Source: Trichuris trichiura (Eukaryota > Nematoda > Enoplea > Trichinellida > Trichuridae). From it: a DNA stretch of 64,000 nt. The stretch spans positions 6,510,001 through 6,574,000 of the forward strand of contig JBAJFE010000014.1 of NCBI GenBank assembly GCA_037903355.1. The letters run 5' to 3'. The notes under the pieces were generated by a model. It had not been told where the DNA came from. It saw only the letters and a list, made by a program, of their open reading frames with translations, and made no database searches. How positions within the stretch are numbered: the first letter of the stretch is position 1; each line of letters begins with the position of its first letter. Position numbers and translations under genes: made by a program. Positions 57,188 to 64,000 of the stretch are shown in pieces.

Positions 57188-59348
57188 TCAGCATGTGTGA
57201 CCATGGGCATTGTTGAACTCCTCCAGCCTTTTAATGTGGTCGATCTTCACACTTGGACGACATTGCTTCAATGCATTTAAGAAGTCAGATGCTGTTAACG
57301 GTCTGAGCTACAACGTAAAGTACCACAGCTTGAAAACATACAGCAAAGTTCCTACCTGTTCAACTTTAATTTTTTTGAGGCAGTCAACTGGAAGCTCTAA
57401 AGAAATGCATTGACAGCGTATTAGGAAACCCAGAACGATACCTCGTAAAGGCTCCATTGCGGCCTCTTTTGCTAAAACCTTCAGATCGGAAAAGGAAAAT
57501 CCCTCTGCACAGTCCCCTATTTGATTGAACGCGTAATCACTAAGCGCATGCTTCTGCTGCCGCAACAGCATACGCAACATTTTCACACGTTCTTGCTTAT
57601 CTGGCAAGGGGATGTATAGTCGTTTTGGCAAGCGCCTAAATTCGCCAGAGAACCGCAGAAAGAAGCTTGCAATATTACCTGAGAACGGCTTCATCCAGGT
57701 CAAATGGGCGGTTCGTTGCACCAATCACTAGAACTCGATCCGAAGCTTTACTATTCACCTGAGAAAATATTTTATTATCTTGAAGGCCTATTCATTTGCA
57801 TAGCAGACTCCGTCAAACTGAAGGAGGAATTCGGTTTTCAGGCGACGAGAAACTTCGTGCTCACTGTCCGAACGTTCTCGCAAAATGGAGTCGATTTCAT
57901 CTGAAAGTAACTGAGCTAGAAAGAAATCAAGAAACAAGCTACGCATACCAATAAAAATGATACTGGGCTGAGCTGCTCTAGCAACTGCAAATAAAGCTTG
58001 AACAAGTTTTTCTCCTTCGCCAACCTAAAAAATACGAAAGGAAATAGGCAAACAACTTACGTAAACTACTCATGTTGGAATTGGTTCTTTGTACGGAAAT
58101 AACGTCCCATTGAAATTACAAAGATTTTAGTGAGGCTCCGTACCCTTCGGGTGGGGCGTGACGCGTCCTCAGCGGTAATTAAAATTGACATCAATTTTAA
58201 TACCAACGTACGGTCCCGTATCAAAAAGTTATATTTTCAATATGCTACTCACCCATTTGGACATCAATGAAGCTGCAGAAACACTGAAGAACAGGTATCC
58301 AGACTGGCAAGCAGCAGCCTGTGCCTAAATGAATACGAAACTCTAGCAAAGCTTTTTTTCATTTTCGAACGCACCAGCATCGTTTTGCCATTCCCAGGAG
58401 GACCGAAAAGTAGAACTCCTTGAACAGGGGAACGAAGACCAGTAAATAACTACCAAGATTAACAAAATCAATCGCTTTAATTGTGAACACTGAAACAACC
58501 ACTTACCTCAGGATTTTTTGCTGGCAATACAACGGTTTCAAAGAGGCTTTTCTTAGCGACTTCATTTCCCACTTAAACTGCGACAACTCACCGAGAAGCG
58601 GCCAGAAACCTGGTAATTACCAACATCGTCCAAACTAAGCGACGAATCAGTTTTTATAATCTGCTCCAAGATAATCTGCTTCAGCTTCGAATCGATATTC
58701 TTCATGATGGAATTCTTAAACATGAAACCCACTGACAGTAGGAGTCAAAAGACGTAAAGGCAGTTAGTTACCTCCGGGTGGAGAGAGACTTCGTCTAGAC
58801 TAGTTGGTCTAGCACTCGTTAACCTCCGACATGCTAATGGAGGTCTCCTGATCAAGTAAACAAGACTAATGTGAACAGAATTATTCTTCGCATACCTAAC
58901 GACACTTTCCTTCCGATCGAGGCTTTTCGCTCGTAGCTGATCTCGCGAATTAGCCGAAGTAGCACTTGTAGATGCACATTTGGAATAAGCTCTGTTAGAA
59001 ATTACACTGACACGTTCCTGGGCCATTTCTAAATTAACTTGCATTTTGGCTTTCAGTCTAAGCATACTCTCCTTCCGATCTTCTAAAGTAAACCCTTATA
59101 AACGCATTTATCATTGCTTACTCGCGAATCGGCACTTTGCGTGTCCGAGTCTTTAACTGCTAAGCCGTTCTTAAGTTCGCGAATCCCTTTTTTGTAAGCA
59201 AGTGCAGCTTCGCTTCCTAAACGTAAGCGGTTAGAACAAAGACAATGGATCTACACAAACTTCGTCCTGAAGAATCTAATTCTAACGCTTCTGAGATAGT
59301 CTTAAACGCCGCTCGATGATGAAACTGTAACTGCTGCCACGCACTCAT
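57188..59348 (-). CDS. SPAST: Spastin-type microtubule-severing AAA ATPase
   Basis: Hexameric ATPase that severs microtubules by pulling tubulin tails. Minus strand, at least ten exons with introns of 43-100 nt. N-terminus: [15 protein letters not shown], then [15 protein letters not shown], a MIT domain as in spastin, then [16 protein letters not shown] cassette: [14 protein letters not shown], Walker [11 protein letters not shown], pore-loop area SAASLMSKW then [16 protein letters not shown], Walker [34 protein letters not shown], sensor [28 protein letters not shown], then the VPS4-type C-terminal helix [18 protein letters not shown] and stop at 57188. All catalytic residues are present. 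It lacks an obvious membrane hairpin. The exon 1-2 junction near 59270 is not resolved. Confidence 0.9.
58138..58172 (-). ncRNA. Degenerate hammerhead-like hairpin in spastin intron
   Basis: The minus strand reads CGCTGAGGAC, stem GCGT/ACGC, then CCCACCCGAAGG. This gives G at the variable core position, but the GAAA side is eroded. It lies within the intron between the Walker A exon and the VGEGEK exon. Confidence 0.3.
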
Positions 59349-60425
59349 CAGGTAGCTCTATTCGTAATCAGCACACAAATATATGATCAACACACTAAAT
59401 TAATGTGCGCATACTGTAAGATGGATAGAAGACAGATAGGTATTTCGCAAAAGTCTGTTGCTATCTTCCAATTAACACGCTTTGATGAATGATGTTCTGT
59501 ACAGATTTTTCCACCGATAAAAAAAATAGATTCTATCTTCGGTCTCCGTTTGGCATTGCAAACCCGTTACAACTAGAGGTCCATTCGAACCTGTGCTGGC
59601 TGCTTTGCAATTTAACAATACTAAATTTTTTAAAATATTTTAAAAGGTCTTCAGGTGTGAGATTCATAACAACGAGTTGGCATACCAAGGTTAACTTTGA
59701 CAAAAGTCCCCGTTTCGTTCATATAGCCTCCTTGACTTACGGAGTATAAACGGAAATTCTGAAGAACCGTTAAGCAAGAATCCCTCTCAACAGAGAAAAA
59801 GTCAGGCGCCGCCGCCATGCAAACAGGCGTTTGACCACTACGCCCTTGGACACAGAGCCATGAACAGTAATGATGGAGCATCTCACCGTAGGCAATATTC
59901 GTCCTTGAATTTTCCGACGTAAGAACTTACCTGCTGAATGGAGTATTTCTTAACACAGCAAAATACATATTAACAGAGGAGAGAAAGACGTTGAAGCTGC
60001 CTTTGGCCAAACTTTGCCAATCGATTGAGATGCTGCTCGACCTGCATGTGTTCATGGAGCTTTTAAGAGAAACAATATCCAAGTTAATAGGAACTTTTGT
60101 TCTGCTCCCAAATACATATCTAAAGCGACTGGTGTATAACACATGAGTTCACTCCCGCCGATACTGCATTCCTTCACTCTCATTTCTTTTTATAGGCTGA
60201 ATATCAATCGCTGCAAAGCCAAATACCTCGTCGCTGTTGTGTTAAGCAAAGCATTGTTTATTCGCATAACAGTTCGCAACGTCATGCGAAATTTGGTTTC
60301 AGTCTTAATAAAATTAACGTTCCAGTTCTACTGAAGCCTTAACTGGATAAAAGCAAAATCTGAAATGCACACAAACCGTCCGTGGACTCAAAATAAATGC
60401 TTACGAGTTGAGAAAAAAGCCAGCT
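59349..60425 (-). other. Possible coding exons of unknown gene upstream of spastin
   Basis: The minus-strand frames 60142-59927 and 59881-59651 can be joined by an intron with GTAAGT donor (after ...NTPFSQQ) into a run of about 150 residues. No family was recognised. It could be a 5' exon set of another gene or chance. No signal, membrane or zinc-binding pattern stands out. Confidence 0.25.
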
Positions 60426-60431
60426 TCAGTG

Positions 60432-61530
60432 GTACCGTTTCCCCTAATATAAGACCTCCCTGAAAATACGCCACAGCACTGCTTTAGGGTGCTCGTTAGT
60501 ATATAGGCCCTTCCCAGAAAATAAGGCCCAGTTGCGATCGTCCTTCAGAGAGGCATACTTAACAAATTCGTTGGGAAATGTGAGGGGCGTATCGTGCCTT
60601 AAGATAAACAGCTTGTGGATGGTTAAATTACTGAATTGTAGAGTTTACGAGTAAATAAAGTGCTTTGGTACATCTGCATTTGTAGTGATCTTTCACGCAG
60701 TCCGTCCAAACGAATTCTCTTAGTGGTTTTTGCAATTTTGCAAAAGTGCAATTCTGTTTGCAAAAGGGAATATTACTTTCACTCTCAGACAAGGTGTTTG
60801 CAACAAGGAAGAGTTATAGTGTCCAGTATAAAAAAGCAATCGTACAGGACTCTCAAGGCAAGAATCTGACGGCTTTTTACAAAGAGAAAACGCTCGCTCA
60901 TCGTACGGTTCGAAAATGGCGAGCGCAGTACGATAAACTCTGCGAAAAGGTGGAAGAGGGAAATGTAAAGAAGCGTGGGGATCGGGTCGGCAGCCATTAT
61001 TTTCTCATCTTGAGAACATCATTTGTGAATGGATTGCTGACAGGAGAGCACAGGCTTTCATTGTGCGCAGGTCTGACTTGGGTGAAGAATTCATGGGACA
61101 AAATCACTGACAGTTGTGCTGCCAATGCTCAACGAGCAGGCTACTTGGACAAGGAGAGCTCTACTGAAATATATGAGAGGTTGGGTTCAATGGTCCTGCA
61201 AGAAACGGAGTCGCAAGAAATACAGGCCGGAATTCAGAATTTGGAGGTTTATGAAGACGTCCCAGAAAATGATGACATGACTCTGTTCGAATAAACGTAG
61301 CTATTTCAACATTTTTCCAGCCTTACATTCATGGTTCTTCTTCTAGGTGTTTCGACATTATTCTTCCTCCACGTTCACGCTTCGTATGGGCTTCTGCATA
61401 TAAATAAATGAACAAGCGTAGAGTGTGGTACCTGAAAACATAATACAACACCCCGGAGAATAAGCCCTGCTATGTTTGTTGAAGAAAATTAAATATAAGA
61501 CCAGGTCTTATTATGGGAGAAACAGGGAAA
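60432..61530 (+). mobile_element. pogo-type transposon, internally deleted, with intact 182-codon frame
   Basis: Imperfect terminal inverted repeats: CCGTTTCCCCTAATATAAGACC on the left (about 60441) and GGTCTTATTATGGGAGAAACAGG on the right (about 61505-61527). The plus-strand frame 60746-61294 starts with YSVQYKKAIVQDSQGKNLTA and RTVRKWRAQYDKL, the Brinker-type DNA-binding domain found in some pogo transposases, then jumps to TWVKNSWDKITDSC and RAGYLDKESSTEIY, the region after the DDE core, and an acidic end (ENDDMTLFE). The entire catalytic centre is missing but the frame is kept, so a DNA-binding protein without transposase activity could still be made. Confidence 0.8.
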
Positions 61531-62780
61531 CACATTTCAAATTTACACCAAAACGCTACTTGTTCAGAAAGCAAGCGACTACGTGATTAAAGAACCGTCG
61601 GTCTAAGTTAATGTTTAATTCTCCAGTACGATGCGGATAAGCGCAAACTGCACGCAACCATTATATGCGAAAATGTTTAACTAGTCCACGTCGCAGACTA
61701 AGTTTCCTTTATTTCAGGTTCCTCCCATTCATGGTACCTTTCCAAATGGATAGCTGGGAAACTGGGGACGACATAATAGCCCAAAAGATGTCGTCGACCA
61801 ATTACTTCTCCAGCAAAGAACCAAAGAACTACTTCCACACCTACGGAGGCATAAACGATAGCTTCCTACAAAAAGACACTAAAAGATGAATTAGATCAAA
61901 AACACAGACAAACCTTCACGGTAAGGTTTCTTGCATTAAAAGAATTCTTGAATGCGTTAATCTCATGAACGATCTTCGGCCATTCATTGGGCAAAGGTGG
62001 CTTCAGCTCATGTCGAGCATAATGAAGAAAGGTAACGAGCCGTGGTTGTGCACTTTTTACTATTGCTTAAAATGAAATATGAATGAAACAACCCCTGCCC
62101 GCAATGCACTAATGCCCTACGCTGTATCGTGGTCGTCACTCTGCTCGTTACCCTACTTAAAGAGGACGTCATTTTGTTCACAAAGCTCATTTTGCAAGTA
62201 AATTTCACTGCTCACTTGAAGCAACGAAGGTTGAACTTCCACTTAGAGCAAGAAGCCCAATTTTCACACCAACCAGACAGCAAACATGAGAGCGCTGTCA
62301 AATCTGCATACTGTTATTACGATTAACGATTTGAATGTACCGTGCCACCGTACTGAAGAGCGATGCAATTCACATGTAGTTTTACGTGAAACATAAAGTG
62401 AAAGCTTTATCTCCCTGCTTCTAAGGAATAGATGCGAGTAAATATCGTAAGTTGCCAAGCTGAATTTTCTACTTTTTAAAATAATCCCGCCTTCGTGTAC
62501 GGCAACTCTCCATCGGCAATGCAAGTAATTTGTTAGAAACGAAACTTTTTGGATCCACATAGTCATTGTTTCGTGGAGATTTTTAAAAATTGTTTGCAGC
62601 GAATTTTAAACCTGCAGCCTCCCTTGCCTATCTGAGCTAGAAGTATTTTTTGTGCCTATTTCCTTATGATGTTGAACCCTGGTTTATTCTTCAGAGTACG
62701 GTAGTGCTTGTTTAATAATTACGGTGTTGTCCTTAAGAACAAAATGGTATTCACGAAAGCGCACTTATAAATATTACCAA
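61531..62780. other. Non-coding spacer
   Basis: No gene recognised. Frames at 61665-61889 (plus) and 62566-62264 (minus) are without homology. Candidate 5' sequence of the glycosyltransferase copy that follows was not identified. Confidence 0.4.
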
Positions 62781-62788
62781 TTTAAATA

Positions 62789-63735
62789 TTGTGTACATTT
62801 TTTATCGCTTTTTTTCTGACTGTCGTCGTTCCATATCGGAACGTTGCTCAATGGTTAGCAGAATCTCTTGACGGTATTCTAAATCAAGAAAAAGCAAACC
62901 TTAATGTTGAAGTCAGTCTTTTCGATGATAGCAGCATAGATGGATCCCAGCAAATCGCTGTCGCATATGTCGCTATCTTCGAAAGGCATAATTCCGTTTG
63001 CTATTTTAAAACTAACCCGGATACTGAAAGATTTGGCGTCGGTGCCTTCGCGATGGATCAAGCAGTTCGTCTAAAGCAGTGTTTCTTAACGTGGGCCCTG
63101 GGGCCCCCTGGGAGATTTTAGGGGAGCCCTGGAAGATAATGCGGCAGGATATTGTCCCAATAAACGGTGGGCCCTAACAAGGCTTGGGGGGGGGCCCTGA
63201 CAAGGCCTAGGGGGGCCCTGATAGGGCATAGGGGAGCCCTGGGGCTAAAAAAGGTTGAGAAACTATGGTCTAGAGAAAGCCAAATATCTTTGTTTTTTGA
63301 CGCGGATGATGAAATGCTTCCGTGACGTTTACTTCGGCAGTATAGAGCTGCTTTCGCATTACTATATTCAAGAATTATTAGGTCGAAGTTCCGGCGTCTC
63401 TCTCCAGGCAGCATCGAGAGATACAGTCGCTAGGCAAACAATCTTGCACTGTCCAGTTTGCCAGTTCATATTTACACTTCCTATGGACCTCCTGTAGTTG
63501 CTCGGACATAGATTTTGTCCCGTCATTTGTTCGAAGAGGTAGGCAGCTTTGTGGAACATGCTGAACCATTTCCAGAAGACTTGGATCTTATGTGCAGAGC
63601 ATTGAGAATTGGGGCAACCTTATTTCGAGTCGACGAGGAGCTGATGATTTACCGTTACCATTCAGCGTGCGCTTCGCTGCTGCTAAGCGAGTGTAGTTTC
63701 CGATTCCAACATTTTCCACATTCACGTGTAAAATA
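62789..63735 (+). pseudogene. B3GNTL1: Glycosyltransferase family 2 pseudogene, B3GNTL1-like
   Basis: The intact protein would be a GT-A fold, family 2 glycosyltransferase. Block 1 (62819-63076) reads VVVPYRNVAQWLAESL, VEVSLFDDSSIDGS and GVGAFAMDQAV, the UDP-binding half. A 191-bp hAT MITE follows. Block 2 resumes with AKYLCF, then in another frame FDADDEMLP (the DxD metal site): one base is missing in a T run near 63293. In that frame TGA occurs at 63323-63325, and TAG at 63431-63433 and 63509-63511, where homologues have Trp. RAAFALLYSRIIR, SIERYSR and PEDLDLMCRALRIG...RVDEELMIYRYH match B3GNTL1 throughout. No introns interrupt about 250 codons, unlike neighbouring genes, suggesting a processed copy. 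The C-terminal third is absent. Confidence 0.85.
63077..63267. mobile_element. hAT MITE inserted in the glycosyltransferase pseudogene
   Basis: Ends CAGTGTTTCTTAAC and GGTTGAGAAACTATG with G-rich interior full of GGGGGGCCC words; flanking duplication GTCTAAAG (63069-63076) and GTCTAGAG (63268-63275), 7 of 8 identical. Same terminal family as the elements at 9385, 10354 and 34318. Confidence 0.85.
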
Positions 63736-64000
63736 AAAGAAAGTTTATTCGTCTCTCGATACGTCAACCGTTCGTCTATCCACAATAACGACAACCCCCT
63801 GCCTTCCGTCAGTTGCTCCTAATATACTCTTGCTTGCCCTGTCAGCATCATATAATTGATCCAATTCCGCACCATCTGACACAAATGGACCATTACATGT
63901 GCATCATAGTGGTCAATATTGACATCGGACAGAGCATGACACCTGGCGCAGGCCATGCGCCTGTACATCAACATGCCACAGGAGGGCCGGCCGTCAATCT
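63736..64000. other. Right edge of window, nothing recognised
   Basis: No coding homology. Ends in GGAGGGCCGGCCGTCAA. The rest of the B3GNTL1-like reading frame is not found here. Confidence 0.4.

Noticed and set aside
59880..60142. Resemblance to an O6-alkylguanine-DNA alkyltransferase (YGE followed by CHR)
   Set aside because: Only a YGE-like word is present; the PCHRV active site is missing in every frame.
63323..63511. Stop codons read as selenocysteine or by a changed genetic code
   Set aside because: Intact genes in the window use TAA, TAG and TGA as stops, two of the three stops are TAG, and the copy has other breaks.

Overview
This is eukaryotic, almost certainly nematode, nuclear DNA. 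It carries interstitial TTAGGC-type repeats (the nematode telomere unit), intron-rich genes with many 45-60 nt GT-AG introns, and animal-type nuclear genes. The lineage within nematodes cannot be settled from the window; the wealth of Penelope-like, hAT, pogo/Tigger, mariner, BEL/Pao and Merlin-like debris suggests a repeat-rich genome.

Four genes look intact and one is broken. INTS12 (minus, 478-6970) encodes the PHD-finger subunit of the snRNA-processing Integrator complex; its nine exons join in phase to 372 codons. POLE (plus, 14289-30712) is the catalytic subunit of the leading-strand replicase, spread over dozens of exons. A RING1/RNF2 homologue (minus, 51917-53912) is a Polycomb H2A ubiquitin ligase of five exons and 353 residues. 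A spastin-type microtubule-severing AAA ATPase lies at 57188-59348 (minus). A small Cys-rich membrane protein with a WW-binding motif lies at 44189-45085 (minus). At the right end is a decayed, intronless-looking copy of a B3GNTL1-type glycosyltransferase with three in-frame stops and a hAT insertion. The genes are housekeeping or chromatin functions with no operon-like arrangement.

Between and inside the genes the DNA is mostly transposons. 1-14 kb: INTS12 with a 5 kb intron full of Tigger, LINE and fold-back remnants, then a TTAGGC block, hAT elements and a BEL/Pao relic. 14-31 kb: POLE, whose 4.2 kb intron holds a mariner relic that was itself hit by a fold-back element. 31-33 kb: a minisatellite. 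33-37.5 kb: a Merlin/ISXO2-like transposase gene split by two near-identical hAT elements, each with its own 8-bp target duplication. 37.4-41.5 kb: about five tandem copies of an 828-bp unit. 42-64 kb: genes separated by pogo/Tigger MITEs and fold-back elements.

The most interesting signal is a dispersed family of fold-back elements flanked by 12-15 bp target duplications. Its arms carry a hairpin of the form CTGANGA-C-stem-GAAA. The stem sequence varies with pairing kept, and position N varies (A, T, C, probably G), as in the catalytic core of hammerhead ribozymes. A decayed Penelope-like reverse transcriptase lies beside one copy, which suggests these are Penelope-related, ribozyme-bearing elements.
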